From Acidimicrobiaceae bacterium (GTDB lineage Bacteria; Actinomycetota; Acidimicrobiia; Acidimicrobiales; RAAP-2), in assembly GCA_003132305.1 (NCBI GenBank), contig PKXJ01000031.1:145616-209615 (forward strand): 64,000 bases of DNA, in the 5' to 3' direction. The notes below the pieces were generated by a model, which was given only the letters and a program-made list of their open reading frames with translations, had not been told where the DNA came from and did not search any database. A program made the translations under genes and the position numbers. This document shows, one piece after another, positions 1-9,832 of this stretch (its first letter is position 1; each line of letters starts with the position of its first letter).

Positions 1-599
1 TTCACGACGTCGCTCGGCGCACGTCGCGAAGGAAGAAGGGGGCCCAAACTCTTCGGGTTCACGTACGACCCGAGAGTGGGCGCCACGACGCTCGCGAACA
101 CACTGGGAAGGTTCACGTCTCGAAAGAGTGACTGCACCTTCGCGTCCAGCGAGGGGACGGGCGGCATGACGTGGTCCATCGCCGACAGAATGCTCGACTG
201 CTGGATGCCACTCGCCACCGATCCCCACGTGGTCGAAGCCAGTAGTCCGGCCACCAGCCAACAACCAACGAGAGCGCCCCCGGCGCCCACCACGACACCC
301 GCGATCCGGTCGACGATACCCAGGCGCAGCGTGCGAACGGCCTTGGCGACGATGGAGCCTACGAAACTGCCCAACTCTGCGCCCAGGATCGAGATCACGA
401 AGATAATGGCCAGCGCCACTACGGCACGGAAGTGCGAATGGGTGATGTGCCTCGAGAGCGACGGGGAGAGAAGCGTGCCCAGAAAGAAACCCACCGCGAA
501 ACCCGTGAACCTCAAGATCTGACGTACGGCGCCTTCCACGAGGCCGAGAAATCCGGCCAAGACGACCACGACCGCGATGATGAGATCAACCCAGCTCAT
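1..599 (-). CDS. CvpA-family / MarP-like N-terminal membrane domain protein (truncated by left window edge)
   Basis: Manual minus-strand translation from ATG at 599: MSWVDLIIAVVVVLAGFLGLVEGAVRQILRFTGFAVGFFLGTLLSPSLSRHITHSHFRAVVALAIIFVISILGAELGSFVGSIVAKAVRTLRLGIVDRIAGVVVGAGGALVG..., open to the window edge. CvpA-like TM pattern; absent from the supplied ORF list because it has no stop in the window. Confidence 0.75.
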   Translation of the reverse strand, partial: MSWVDLIIAVVVVLAGFLGLVEGAVRQILRFTGFAVGFFLGTLLSPSLSRHITHSHFRAVVALAIIFVISILGAELGSFVGSIVAKAVRTLRLGIVDRIAGVVVGAGGALVGCWLVAGLLASTTWGSVASGIQQSSILSAMDHVMPPVPSLDAKVQSLFRDVNLPSVFASVVAPTLGSYVNPKSLGPLLPSRRAPSDVV

Positions 600-759
600 G
601 GCAGTAAGGGTAGGCCTCCGCGTCGCCACCGCCGAAAGGCCGTGCGAGCACTACAGCCAACCTCGAAGCGTCGCTTCGTCGTCGACGATGGACCGGAACG
701 ATCCGCACTCAACGCCTGCCCTCGGCGAGAGTGACCTCACGCGAGAAGCAAGAGATTTC

Positions 760-1536
760 CTATTTAGGCTGCATGCGAATGCCCGCGTCGATGCGCACCG
801 ACTCGGCGTTCATGTAGCTGTTCGACAAAAGTTCGACGGCGAGAGACGCGAACTCGCTGGCGTAGCCGAGTCGCTTCGGAAAGAGCACGCCGGCGCCCAA
901 GCGCGCCTTGAACTCGTCGGAAGCCGGGCCCGTGCCGTAGATCGGGGTGTCGATAAGGCCCGGCAAGATGCAGTTCGCTCTTACGCCGATGGGCGCGATG
1001 TCGCGCGCGAGGGGCAAGGTGAGCCCCACGACGCCGCCCTTGGACGACGAGTAGGCGACCTGGCCGATCTGGCCGTCCTCGGCGGCGACGGACGCGGTGT
1101 TAAGAAGCGCGCCGCGCATGCCGTCGGCGTCGGGCGTGTTGTGGCTCATGGCCGTCGCGGCGAGTCGACAGACGTTGAAGGTGCCGATCAAGTTGATCTC
1201 GATGACCTTGCGATAGACGTCGAGGTCGTGCGCCGAGTCGTACTCGCCGTCCTTGCCAATGGTGCGCGTCGCCCAACCGATGCCGGCGCAGTTGACGGCG
1301 CTCCACAGTGGCGCCATGGCTATTGCGGCTTCGAGAGCGGCGATGACCTCGTTGGTGTTGGTCACGTCACAGTGCACGTACGCGCCGCCGATCTCTTTCG
1401 CGATGGCTGTGCCAGCGATTTCGTTGAGGTCCGCGAGAACGACTTTGACGCCGCGCTCGGCGAGGGCGCGCGCGGTTGCTTCGCCGAGACCCGACGCGCC
1501 ACCCGTGACGACGGCCGAGGTGTTGTGTAGTTCCAT
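760..1536 (-). CDS. SDR family NAD(P)-dependent oxidoreductase (3-hydroxyacyl-CoA dehydrogenase type 2-like)
   Basis: TGGASGLG cofactor motif, YSSSKGG active-site motif, full-length 258 aa. Confidence 0.88.
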   Translation of the reverse strand: MELHNTSAVVTGGASGLGEATARALAERGVKVVLADLNEIAGTAIAKEIGGAYVHCDVTNTNEVIAALEAAIAMAPLWSAVNCAGIGWATRTIGKDGEYDSAHDLDVYRKVIEINLIGTFNVCRLAATAMSHNTPDADGMRGALLNTASVAAEDGQIGQVAYSSSKGGVVGLTLPLARDIAPIGVRANCILPGLIDTPIYGTGPASDEFKARLGAGVLFPKRLGYASEFASLAVELLSNSYMNAESVRIDAGIRMQPK

Positions 1537-1643
1537 GCTGCTCCTGTCATTCGTTCACCAGTTGGCTGAACCGTAAAAGAGTCAAGCAGACATCGAGAGG
1601 GTCGTGGCGAGACCGGTCGCCCGGTCTCGCCACTGGGGGAGAA

Positions 1644-1868
1644 CTACCGAGACGCCTCGGAGAGCTCGGGGTCGTTCTGCGCGTACAGGCGATACGCGTG
1701 AATCGTCGCTTCGTAGTCAGCGATGACCTCGCGTTGGCGATGAAGTTCCTCCGCGAGAGCTAACTCGCGCCGGTCCTCCATCGCTCGACGGGCTCCGATT
1801 AAGGGGAGGCCGAGACCTACGGAGACGCCGAGATCAACCAGCAGAACGGATAAGCCAACAGTGAGCAT
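1644..1868 (-). CDS. small hypothetical protein with one N-terminal TM segment
   Basis: 74 aa ORF, hydrophobic N-terminus and charged C-terminus. Confidence 0.4.
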   Translation of the reverse strand: MLTVGLSVLLVDLGVSVGLGLPLIGARRAMEDRRELALAEELHRQREVIADYEATIHAYRLYAQNDPELSEASR

Positions 1869-2023
1869 TGCGGTTGTCCCTTCAACGTGATTCAGTATCT
1901 CCGGGGTTTCGAAGGACTGCGCAAAGCGAATGGAAGAAGTGCTTAAGAAGTCGTGACGAGCCCGTGGCCGATCGAAGCGACCCGTGTGTCGAACGCTTGT
2001 CTGGTGTCCTCTAGCGTTGGAAG

Positions 2024-3064
2024 GTGGCGTCGATCTACGAATACTCCAGGGAGGAACTGGCCTCTCTTCTGGCGGGAGAGCCCCGCTACCGGCTCGACCA
2101 ACTCTGGCAGGGACTTTGGGTGGATGGTGTCGCCCTCGAAGCGATTACCACCATTCCCAAGTCCCTGCGCACACGACTTCGGAATCAGTTTCCGCCCAGT
2201 CTCGAGGTGGCGAACGACGTCGCGAGCGATCACGGATCCACGCGAAAGTGGGTCTTTCGACTCGAGAACGGCTCAACCATTGAAACGGTCTTGATGCACT
2301 ACGACGATCGCGTGACGGTGTGCGTTTCGTCGCAGGCCGGTTGCGCGATGGGGTGCACGTTCTGCGCCACGGGACAGGCTGGCTTCAGTGGCCAGCTCAA
2401 CGTCGGTGAAGTGCTCGAGCAGGTGATGTTCGCGACCCGTGAAGCCGCGCCCGCGCGACTGTCGAACGTCGTTTTCATGGGGATGGGCGAGCCGCTCGCG
2501 AACTACCACGTGACGGTGGGCGCGGTTCGACGACTCCACGAGTACCGAGGACTCTCCGCGCGCCACTTGACGGTATCGACGGTGGGCGTCGCGCCGGCGA
2601 TCGAGCGACTGGCGAAAGAGGGACTGCCCCTCACGCTGGCGGTGTCGCTGCACGCGGCCAACAATGAGACCCGCGACGAACTCGTCCCCCTCAATCGCCG
2701 CTATCCCCTCGAGCGTCTGCACGCGGCCTGCTCGACGTGGCTCGAGACGACCGGGCGGCGACTCAGTTTCGAGTGGGCGCTGATCGACGGGGTCAACGAC
2801 ACCGATCAAGCGATGGACGAGCTCGCGCCGTACGCGAACTCGCTCGACGCGCACGTCAACTTGATTCCCCTCAATCCCACGCCCGGCTACCTCGTTCGAG
2901 GTTCCAGCGCGCGACGAGTGGCGGAGTTTCGAGACGGACTGCAACGTCGAGGCGTGAACGCCACGGTGCGCAACACCCGAGGCCGATCGATCGCGGCGGC
3001 CTGCGGTCAGCTCGCGACGGTCACGAACGCGAAGCGCCGATCGATTCCCGTTCGTAGTTCCTAG
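2024..3064 (+). CDS. rlmN: 23S rRNA (adenine(2503)-C(2))-methyltransferase, radical SAM
   Basis: CxxxCxxC motif in GCAMGCTFCATGQAGF, VFMGMGEPLANY, full-length RlmN-like. Confidence 0.95.
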   Translation: MASIYEYSREELASLLAGEPRYRLDQLWQGLWVDGVALEAITTIPKSLRTRLRNQFPPSLEVANDVASDHGSTRKWVFRLENGSTIETVLMHYDDRVTVCVSSQAGCAMGCTFCATGQAGFSGQLNVGEVLEQVMFATREAAPARLSNVVFMGMGEPLANYHVTVGAVRRLHEYRGLSARHLTVSTVGVAPAIERLAKEGLPLTLAVSLHAANNETRDELVPLNRRYPLERLHAACSTWLETTGRRLSFEWALIDGVNDTDQAMDELAPYANSLDAHVNLIPLNPTPGYLVRGSSARRVAEFRDGLQRRGVNATVRNTRGRSIAAACGQLATVTNAKRRSIPVRSS

Positions 3065-3392
3065 AGCGCGCTCGCCAGAACCTCGGCCGCCCTGCGCTCG
3101 GCACCGTAGCGAACTGATGACGAGAAAGGGGGAACTGAGTGAAGCTGACGACGCCGACCCGCAGACTTGAGCTGGTTCGTTGGTAGACCCGGTACACCAC
3201 GGAGACGATCGCAAGGTTACCGCCGAGTAGTGAGACGAATTGGCCGATCAAGAGTAAGCGGAAATTTCGACTGGTTCGTAACGGAGTTACGTCGACGAAA
3301 AGGCGTGGCGCCTCTTTCTGGTACGAGAGTAAGGTATTCCGTTGGGGGTTGTGGCCTGAGGAGCGTTCATGATAGGCGAAGAACTTGTCCAA
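3061..3392 (-). pseudogene. remnant of an MFS transporter (MFS_3/EntS-like N-terminus)
   Basis: ORF includes LFVDVTPLRTSRNFRLLLIGQFVSLLGGNLAIVSVVYRVYQRTSSSLRVGVVSFTQF, typical of the first two TM helices of MFS_3 exporters, then loses similarity and runs into the 3' end of rlmN. Confidence 0.5.
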
Positions 3393-4436
3393 TTACTGAC
3401 ACCTGAGGGTGAGCGCGTTGCGCACCCCGAGTACGAGTCGACGCTTAGCGGCGAAGAGATTTTTGGCCTCTATCGCGACATGGTCATCGTTCGACGACTG
3501 TGCACCGAGTCGACCTCGTTGCAACGCCAAGGACAGCTCGCGCTCTGGGCGCCGATCCAGGGCCAGGAGGCCGCGCAGATTGGCGCGGGCCGGGCTCTTA
3601 ACCCAATGGACTTCACGTTCCCGACCTACCGCGAGCACGGTATCGCCTGGTGTCGCGGTGTGCCGCCGGAGAACATGCTTCGACTCTTTCGCGCCGTCAG
3701 CAACGGTGGCTGGGACCCGCAAAAGTACCGCCACTCGGTACCCTCGGTCGTGCTCGGCACTCAGACCTTGCACGCCGTCGGCTACGCCATGGGCATCCAG
3801 CGTGACGGGGCCGAGGAGGCCGCGATGGCCTTCTTCGGCGATGGCGCCTCGAGCCAGGGCGACGTGCTCGAAGCCTTCGTCTGGGCGGCGTCGTTCAACG
3901 CCCCGGTCGTGTTCTTCTGTCAGAACAACCAGTGGGGCATCTCGACGCCGTCCACGGTCCAGTCCAAGATTCCGCTCTATCACCGCGCGCACGGTTTCGG
4001 CTTCCCCGGGGTGCGCGTGGACGGGAACGACGTGCTCGCGGTCTACGAAGTTTCCAAGCGCGCCTTGGAAAGCGCGCGCGTGGGTGGTGGTCCGACGTTG
4101 ATCGAGGCCTACACCTACCGCATGGGTGCGCACACGACGTCGGACGACCCGACGCGCTATCGCATCGACGCCGAGGTCGAGGTCTGGAAGCACCGTGACC
4201 CCATCGAGCGCGTGAAGTCTTTGTTGGTGCGTGAGTATCACGTGAAGACTGCCAAGTTTGACGAAGTGACGGCCGAGGCCGAGTCCATGGCGTTGAAACT
4301 CCGTGAGGACGTCCTCGCGATGGATCGACCCGATCCGATCACGATGTTCGATAACGCCTACGCCGCGCCGCACCCGTTGATTGAAGAGGGTCGCCGCGAG
4401 ATGATCGAACTAGGTGTCAGCGGAGGATCGCACTGA
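3369..4436 (+). CDS. pyruvate / branched-chain 2-oxoacid dehydrogenase E1 component alpha subunit
   Basis: ThDP motif GDGASSQGDVLEAFVWAASFNAPVVFFCQNNQWGIS; operon context. Confidence 0.92.
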   Translation: MIGEELVQLLTPEGERVAHPEYESTLSGEEIFGLYRDMVIVRRLCTESTSLQRQGQLALWAPIQGQEAAQIGAGRALNPMDFTFPTYREHGIAWCRGVPPENMLRLFRAVSNGGWDPQKYRHSVPSVVLGTQTLHAVGYAMGIQRDGAEEAAMAFFGDGASSQGDVLEAFVWAASFNAPVVFFCQNNQWGISTPSTVQSKIPLYHRAHGFGFPGVRVDGNDVLAVYEVSKRALESARVGGGPTLIEAYTYRMGAHTTSDDPTRYRIDAEVEVWKHRDPIERVKSLLVREYHVKTAKFDEVTAEAESMALKLREDVLAMDRPDPITMFDNAYAAPHPLIEEGRREMIELGVSGGSH

Positions 4437-5422
4437 TGGCCACGACCACGATGACCATGGCCAAGGCGCTCAACGAAGGTCTTCGCCGGGCCATGGAGAA
4501 GAACAAGAAGGTCCTCATCATGGGCGAGGACGTCGGCAAGCTCGGCGGCGTCTTTCGCGTCACCGACGGCCTGCAGAAGGACTTTGGCGAGGACCGCGTG
4601 ATCGACGCGCCGCTCGCGGAGTCCGCGATCGTCGGCACGGCGGTGGGCCTCGCGATTCGTGGGTACCGCACGGTCTGCGAGATCCAGTTCGACGGTTTCG
4701 TCTACCCCGCCTTCGACCAGATCGTCTCGCAAGTTGCCAAACTCCACAAGCGCTCCGACGGGGTCTACACGATGGGTCTCGTTATCCGTATTCCCTTCCA
4801 AGGGGGAATCGGTGCCATCGAGCACCACTCGGAGAGCCCCGAGGCGTACTTTGCCGCGACGGCCGGACTTCGCGTCGTGTCGTGTTCGACGCCCAACGAC
4901 GCCTACTGGATGATTCAACAGTCCATCGAACACGACGACCCGATCGTCTTTTGTGAGCCCAAGAGCCGGTACTGGGAGAAGGGTGAGGTCGATCTCGAGA
5001 GTCCGCCCGTCGGTCTCTTTGACGCGGTCGTGCGCCGCGAGGGCACGGACGTGACGGTGATTGGCTACGGCTCTTCAATCAAGACCATCCTTCGCGCGGC
5101 CGACACCGCCGCGGTCGAAGGGACGTCCCTCGAGGTCGTGGACGCGCGTTCGCTCGCGCCGCTCGAATTGGACACCATGGCCACCTCGTTGGAAAAGACG
5201 GGACGACTGGTGGTCGTCCAAGAGGCTCCCCACATGGCGTCGATCGGTTCAGAGATCGTGGCGGAACTTAGCGAACGATGCTTCTACTCGTTGCGCGCCC
5301 CCGGCGTGCGCGTCAGTGGCTACCACGTGCCGTACCCGCCCTCGAGGATCGAAGAAGACTACCGACCGACCGTTGACCGGATTTTGGACGCGGTCGACCG
5401 AGTGATGGGATTCGAGAGTTGA
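4436..5422 (+). CDS. pyruvate / branched-chain 2-oxoacid dehydrogenase E1 component beta subunit
   Basis: GEDVGKLGGVFRVTDGL...DAPLAESAIVGTAVGLAIRGYRTVCEIQF; overlaps upstream stop. Confidence 0.92.
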   Translation: MATTTMTMAKALNEGLRRAMEKNKKVLIMGEDVGKLGGVFRVTDGLQKDFGEDRVIDAPLAESAIVGTAVGLAIRGYRTVCEIQFDGFVYPAFDQIVSQVAKLHKRSDGVYTMGLVIRIPFQGGIGAIEHHSESPEAYFAATAGLRVVSCSTPNDAYWMIQQSIEHDDPIVFCEPKSRYWEKGEVDLESPPVGLFDAVVRREGTDVTVIGYGSSIKTILRAADTAAVEGTSLEVVDARSLAPLELDTMATSLEKTGRLVVVQEAPHMASIGSEIVAELSERCFYSLRAPGVRVSGYHVPYPPSRIEEDYRPTVDRILDAVDRVMGFES

Positions 5423-6843
5423 GCGAAGAGATCTTCTTACTACCCGACGTCGGCGAAGGTCTCGTCGAGGCGGAGATCGTCACCTGGAAGGTCAACGTCG
5501 GAGACGTCGTCACGTTGAACCAGCCACTCGTCGATATCGAAACGGCCAAGGCCACGGTGGAGCTGCCGAGTCCGTACGCGGGCACGGTGGTGAAACTGCA
5601 CGGCAACGTGGGCGACGTCATGGAGGTGCACCAGCCGCTCATCACGTTTGAGCTCGGCGGTGGCGCGGCTCCGGCGGCGCCGGAGGCCGCGGTGGCGAAA
5701 GTCGAGCCCGAGGAAGCAGCGAAGCCAGCGTCCATTGGCGAGGGTCGTGAGGCCGTGCTCGTGGGCTACGGTGTCGCGAACGAGGACGGCGTCGCTACGC
5801 GCAAGCACCGTCGCCAAGGTGCCCAACGCCCCGAGACGCCACCAACTACCACGCCCGCACCCGCCCCGCCCGCCGCACCAGAGCCAGCCGTGGCTACGAA
5901 CACGATCGCCGCGCTGGCGCCGCGCTCGACACCGCCGGTTCGTCTCTACGCGAAACAAAACGGCGTTGATCTCGCCGCCTTGGCGGGAACTGGCCGCGAC
6001 GGCCTGATCACCCGTGGCGACGTCGAGCGGGCCCTCAGCGGCGCGCCGGTGGCGGCACCTCCTCGAACGAGCGCCCCCATCACCGGACCGAACACCACGT
6101 CACGCTTCGTGGGCCGAGAGTTGGCGTCGTGGGCGACGGGCCCCAAAGAAGAGCGCATACCCGTGAAGGGTGTTCTGCGCACGATGTCCGAAGCCATGGT
6201 TCAAAGCGCGTTCAGTGCGCCGCGCGCGGCCGTGTGGGTCAGCCTGGACGCGACGAAAACCGTTGAGTTGCTCGCCTCATTAAAGAAACAGGCGAACCTT
6301 CAAGACCTTCGCCTGTCACCGCTCACCATCGCGGCGCTCGCGATCTGTGACGCGGCGCGACACTTTCCGGGCATCAATTCGAGTTTCGACGCGGCCGCGG
6401 GCGAGGTCATCGTTCGTCGCGTCGTAAATCTCGGCATTGCCGCCGACACGCCTCGCGGGCTCATCGTTCCCAACATCAAGGGCGCCGATCAGTTCGACCT
6501 CGTCGCGATGGCTCAAGCGCTCAACGTACTGGTCGAAAAGGCCCGTAATGGCACGACGACCCCGAACGAGATGATTGGCACGACGCTGACCATCACCAAC
6601 GTTGGACCATTTGGCGTTGACGCGGCCGTGGCGATACTTCCACCGGGTACCGGGGTCATTCTCGCCGTCGGTCAAATCGCGAAGGCTCCCTGGGTCGTGA
6701 ACGACGAGGTCGTCGTGCGTCACGTCGCGCAGATCGCGATGACCTTCGATCACCGTCAGGTCGACGGCGCGCTCGCGTCGCGCGCGCTCAGCCACGTCGC
6801 GCACTTTCTCGAGGACCCGGCGCCGGTACTCATCGCCGGCTGA
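5419..6843 (+). CDS. dihydrolipoamide acyltransferase (E2) of 2-oxoacid dehydrogenase complex
   Basis: N-terminal lipoyl domain (DIETAKATVELPSPYAG), peripheral-subunit-binding domain, C-terminal DHRQVDGA motif; TTG start overlapping E1beta stop. Confidence 0.92.
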   Translation: MSEEIFLLPDVGEGLVEAEIVTWKVNVGDVVTLNQPLVDIETAKATVELPSPYAGTVVKLHGNVGDVMEVHQPLITFELGGGAAPAAPEAAVAKVEPEEAAKPASIGEGREAVLVGYGVANEDGVATRKHRRQGAQRPETPPTTTPAPAPPAAPEPAVATNTIAALAPRSTPPVRLYAKQNGVDLAALAGTGRDGLITRGDVERALSGAPVAAPPRTSAPITGPNTTSRFVGRELASWATGPKEERIPVKGVLRTMSEAMVQSAFSAPRAAVWVSLDATKTVELLASLKKQANLQDLRLSPLTIAALAICDAARHFPGINSSFDAAAGEVIVRRVVNLGIAADTPRGLIVPNIKGADQFDLVAMAQALNVLVEKARNGTTTPNEMIGTTLTITNVGPFGVDAAVAILPPGTGVILAVGQIAKAPWVVNDEVVVRHVAQIAMTFDHRQVDGALASRALSHVAHFLEDPAPVLIAG

Positions 6844-6846
6844 GCG

Positions 6847-7293
6847 TTACGCGCGAAGGGCCGCCAGGGCGCGGTCCGCGTGCGCGTTCATGCTGACTTC
6901 ACTCGTGATGATCTCGCGCACTCGACGATCTTGGCCGATCACGAACGAGGCGCGCTTCACCTTCAAGAAGTTCAATGATCGCTTGACGCCGAACTGGCGG
7001 GCGACCTCGCCGTCCACGTCGGCGAGCAGCGGGTAGTCGAGACTGTTCTTCTGGGCGAACTCGGCCTGACGCTCGGCACTGTCCATGGAGATGCCCACGG
7101 GTTGGGCGCCGAGTCGATCGAACTCACTCTTCAGATCGCGAAAGTGGCACGACTCCTTGGTGCACCCGGGACTCAGCGCCGCGGGATAGAAGAACAAGAC
7201 CACCGGTCCGTCCACCAAGAGTGTCGAGAGCGTGCGAGGATTCCCCTCTTGATCGAGGAGCGTGAAGTCAGCGGCCAGGTCGTTTTTCTGCAC
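6847..7293 (-). CDS. peroxiredoxin (BCP/AhpC-TSA family)
   Basis: FFYPAALSPGCTKESCHFRDL active site, AADFTLLDQEG N-terminus. Confidence 0.9.
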   Translation of the reverse strand: MQKNDLAADFTLLDQEGNPRTLSTLLVDGPVVLFFYPAALSPGCTKESCHFRDLKSEFDRLGAQPVGISMDSAERQAEFAQKNSLDYPLLADVDGEVARQFGVKRSLNFLKVKRASFVIGQDRRVREIITSEVSMNAHADRALAALRA

Positions 7294-7302
7294 AAAGTAA
7301 GA

Positions 7303-8004
7303 CTAAGCGTCTAATCGAAACCCGACGCCGCGAATAGTGATGAGGTGACGAGGATTGGCGGGATCGTCTTCGATCTTTTGTCGAAGACGCTTGACGTGCG
7401 TGTCGAGCGTTCGCGTGTCGGAGAGTTCCAGCCCCCACCACAGAGTGTCGAGACAGACCTCGCGCGTGACGACTTGACCGAGGTGCGTCGCGAAGAGCGC
7501 CAGCAGGTCGAACTCCTTGCGGCTGAGCTCGATCTCCTTGTTCTGTCGCGTCACGGTACGTCGCACGAAGTTCATCTTTAACTCACCAAAGTCGACGATT
7601 TCGCCTTCATTCAAAACGAGGGGACGACGCAGCACCGCTCGAATGCGAGCGACCAGCTCGCGTAGTCGGTAGGGCTTCGTGACGTAGTCGGCCGCGCCGA
7701 TTTCGAGACCGAGGACGACGTCGACTTCGCTGGTTCGAGCGGTGACCATGATGACGGGAATGTGGGTAGTGTCGTGCAACTCGCGGCAGTAGTCAATACC
7801 CGATCCGTCGGGCAGCATCACGTCGAGTAACACCAGGTCGGGCTTGGCGGAGACGAGGAGTGCTCGCGCTTCGGCAATATTCGTCGCGCCGACGACGACG
7901 AAGCCCTCGACGCTGAGGCCCACGTTGAGGGCGTCCTGGTAACTCTCTTCGTCTTCCACGATGAGAATGACGTTGCGGCCCTGTTGATCAACCATGGCGC
8001 TCAC
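7303..8004 (-). CDS. OmpR/PhoB-family response regulator (RegX3-like)
   Basis: receiver domain (VEDEE...LVLLDVMLPDGSG...VTART...YVTKPY) plus winged-helix C-terminus (RVGFRLDA-like end). Confidence 0.9.
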   Translation of the reverse strand: MSAMVDQQGRNVILIVEDEESYQDALNVGLSVEGFVVVGATNIAEARALLVSAKPDLVLLDVMLPDGSGIDYCRELHDTTHIPVIMVTARTSEVDVVLGLEIGAADYVTKPYRLRELVARIRAVLRRPLVLNEGEIVDFGELKMNFVRRTVTRQNKEIELSRKEFDLLALFATHLGQVVTREVCLDTLWWGLELSDTRTLDTHVKRLRQKIEDDPANPRHLITIRGVGFRLDA

Positions 8005-8227
8005 GACGGACCCGGCACACGGTTGTTGCGAAGTGCGGCACGTTCGAAGCCATCAAGGGGACGTTGAGTTCGTTGGCGTGCCACAAAAACAACGTAAAAA
8101 GGCTGGGTTACCGCAGGGTGAAAGTCCGGGTACTTAGAGATGGCCAGTAGATGAAACCTTGAATGAGAGCTCGTCGTCACCGTTTGAGCGCCCGGGAACC
8201 CCCCTCGGATTCCCGGTCGGTGCAGCG

Positions 8228-9673
8228 CTAACTGGCCAGGGTGAAGCCCTCGTAGGTCGCCGAACCTCTAAGGAAACTGCCCACTCCCGTACACGAACTC
8301 GTCGTGAGACAGACGAGTGAGTAGAGGCCCCCGTCGACGCCGACGGTGGTGGCGCCACCGGGTAGAACGACCTTGGCCCCGGTCATCCAGGCGCCGTTCA
8401 CTTCGTCGACGACGAGCGCTTGGTAGTTGCCCGCACCGTCGAGGTAGGCGGCGCCCGCGCGACAGCTGTCCGAGCGAGGACACGTGAGCGTGATGACGCC
8501 GCCATTTTTCCCACCGGACGGTGCGCCATTTGGTAGCGAGACTTCGACGGCGCTCTCCCAGGTGCCCGCAACCTCGTTGTCGAGAAAGCCTTGGTAGTTG
8601 CCAGCGCCATCGCGGTACTGACCGCCCGCCGCGCAGTTACCCGTCGCGGCGCACGCAATACCCATGAAGCCGTAGAGAAAGACGTGGGGGTTGACGCCGG
8701 CATTCGCGGGCATCGTGAGTTCATTCGCCCGTGACCATACGCCGTCGAGCTCGCTGGCGCTCAGTCCTTCGACGGCTCCGGTGCTGGTATTGAACGTTCC
8801 CAAGACGGCGCAGCCCGACCTCTTGGCGCAGGCAACCTCGTTCAAGGTCGCTCCGGCGTACGCGCTGGCGTCAAGGGGGAGTGAGAGCGAGACGCCACGC
8901 GACCACGCGCCCCTGATCTCACTCACCAAGAGCCCCTGGGTCACGTTGTTCGCATCGACGAAGGAGCCCACCGCAACGCAGTTGGCGCTCGAGGCGCACG
9001 CAATCTGATTCAAAGTGATGAGGGGATTGAAGTTGGGCGTCGACGTTGTCGATATCTCCGACGCACGCTGCCAGGTGCCGTGTACCTCGCTCGTGACGAA
9101 GCCCACGGCACGTGAAGCGAGCACGTTGTTGGCCTGGTAGTCACCCACGGCGCTACAACTACCGGCCGACGAGCAGCTAACGGAGCGAAGCAAGGCGTTC
9201 TGACCGGTACCGACGGCGTTCGCCGGCAACGTTACCTGCGTGGCGGCCGACCACTTCTTGCCGACTTCGTTGGCAAAGAACGCTTCTACGTTGCCGGCCC
9301 GGTCGTCGTAACTGCCAACGGCCGCGCAGTTACCGAGAGCGCCGCACGAGAGTCCGTAGATCGTCACGCCAGCGATGATCGCGGCGTTCCCCGGCGCCTT
9401 CAAGGTAAGGGGCGCGGTCCAGACGCCGTTCGCCTCGTTGAGAATGAGGCCCTCGACGCCGCTACGGGTGGCGTAGGCGCCACCGGCCTCACAGTTGCCG
9501 GGCGAAACGCACGTCAGTGTCGGTAGATATCCCTGGGGTAGACCTTGCGCACCTCGGGGGAGCGTGACCTGTTTCGCGTTCTTCCACATGGGCGCGGAAC
9601 TCGCGGTCGCGGGCACCCCGGTAGCCAGCGTCACTAGGACGGCGACCAGAGTGGTGCTGCGCAGAAACTTCAT
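8228..9673 (-). CDS. secreted repeat protein, putative beta-propeller, eight C-x5-C repeats
   Basis: signal peptide MKFLRSTTLVAVLVTLATGVPATASSA; eight repeats each with C-x5-C (CVSPGNC, CGALGNC, CSSAGSC, CASSANC, CAKRSGC, CAATGNC, CPRSDSC, CLTTSSC). Confidence 0.8.
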   Translation of the reverse strand: MKFLRSTTLVAVLVTLATGVPATASSAPMWKNAKQVTLPRGAQGLPQGYLPTLTCVSPGNCEAGGAYATRSGVEGLILNEANGVWTAPLTLKAPGNAAIIAGVTIYGLSCGALGNCAAVGSYDDRAGNVEAFFANEVGKKWSAATQVTLPANAVGTGQNALLRSVSCSSAGSCSAVGDYQANNVLASRAVGFVTSEVHGTWQRASEISTTSTPNFNPLITLNQIACASSANCVAVGSFVDANNVTQGLLVSEIRGAWSRGVSLSLPLDASAYAGATLNEVACAKRSGCAVLGTFNTSTGAVEGLSASELDGVWSRANELTMPANAGVNPHVFLYGFMGIACAATGNCAAGGQYRDGAGNYQGFLDNEVAGTWESAVEVSLPNGAPSGGKNGGVITLTCPRSDSCRAGAAYLDGAGNYQALVVDEVNGAWMTGAKVVLPGGATTVGVDGGLYSLVCLTTSSCTGVGSFLRGSATYEGFTLAS

Positions 9674-9832
9674 CGGGCGTGCTCCAGTTTCGAGAGTGTC
9701 GAAGCGTCGTCGCCGGACACGTGCACGTTACGAAGAACGTTTGTCGCCGCGGCGTCGATCGCTCTTCAGTATACGAATGCAACGGCGACCAGTTCAGTGC
9801 GCTGAACCGCTGCGCGACGTCCTAAGCGAGTT

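Noticed and set aside
577-1530. Long + strand ORF (317 aa)
   Set aside because: Antisense shadow of the clear SDR gene on the minus strand; biased Arg/Asp/Val-rich composition typical of high-GC shadow ORFs.
2273-3214. Minus-strand ORF (313 aa)
   Set aside because: Antisense to rlmN; Arg/His-rich shadow composition.
3393-4373. Long minus-strand ORF (326 aa)
   Set aside because: Antisense to E1alpha, which has unambiguous ThDP motifs.
8095-8165. ggctgggttaccgcagggtgaaagtccgggtac, resembling parts of c-di-GMP-I, cobalamin riboswitch or group II intron sequences
   Set aside because: Only short motif resemblance; the rest of each consensus is missing and no + strand gene lies downstream. cmscan would be needed.
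8195-8222. CCGGGAA...TTCCCGG hairpin near the 3' end of the repeat-protein gene
   Set aside because: Could be a terminator but lacks a T-run in the minus direction; too weak to list as a feature.
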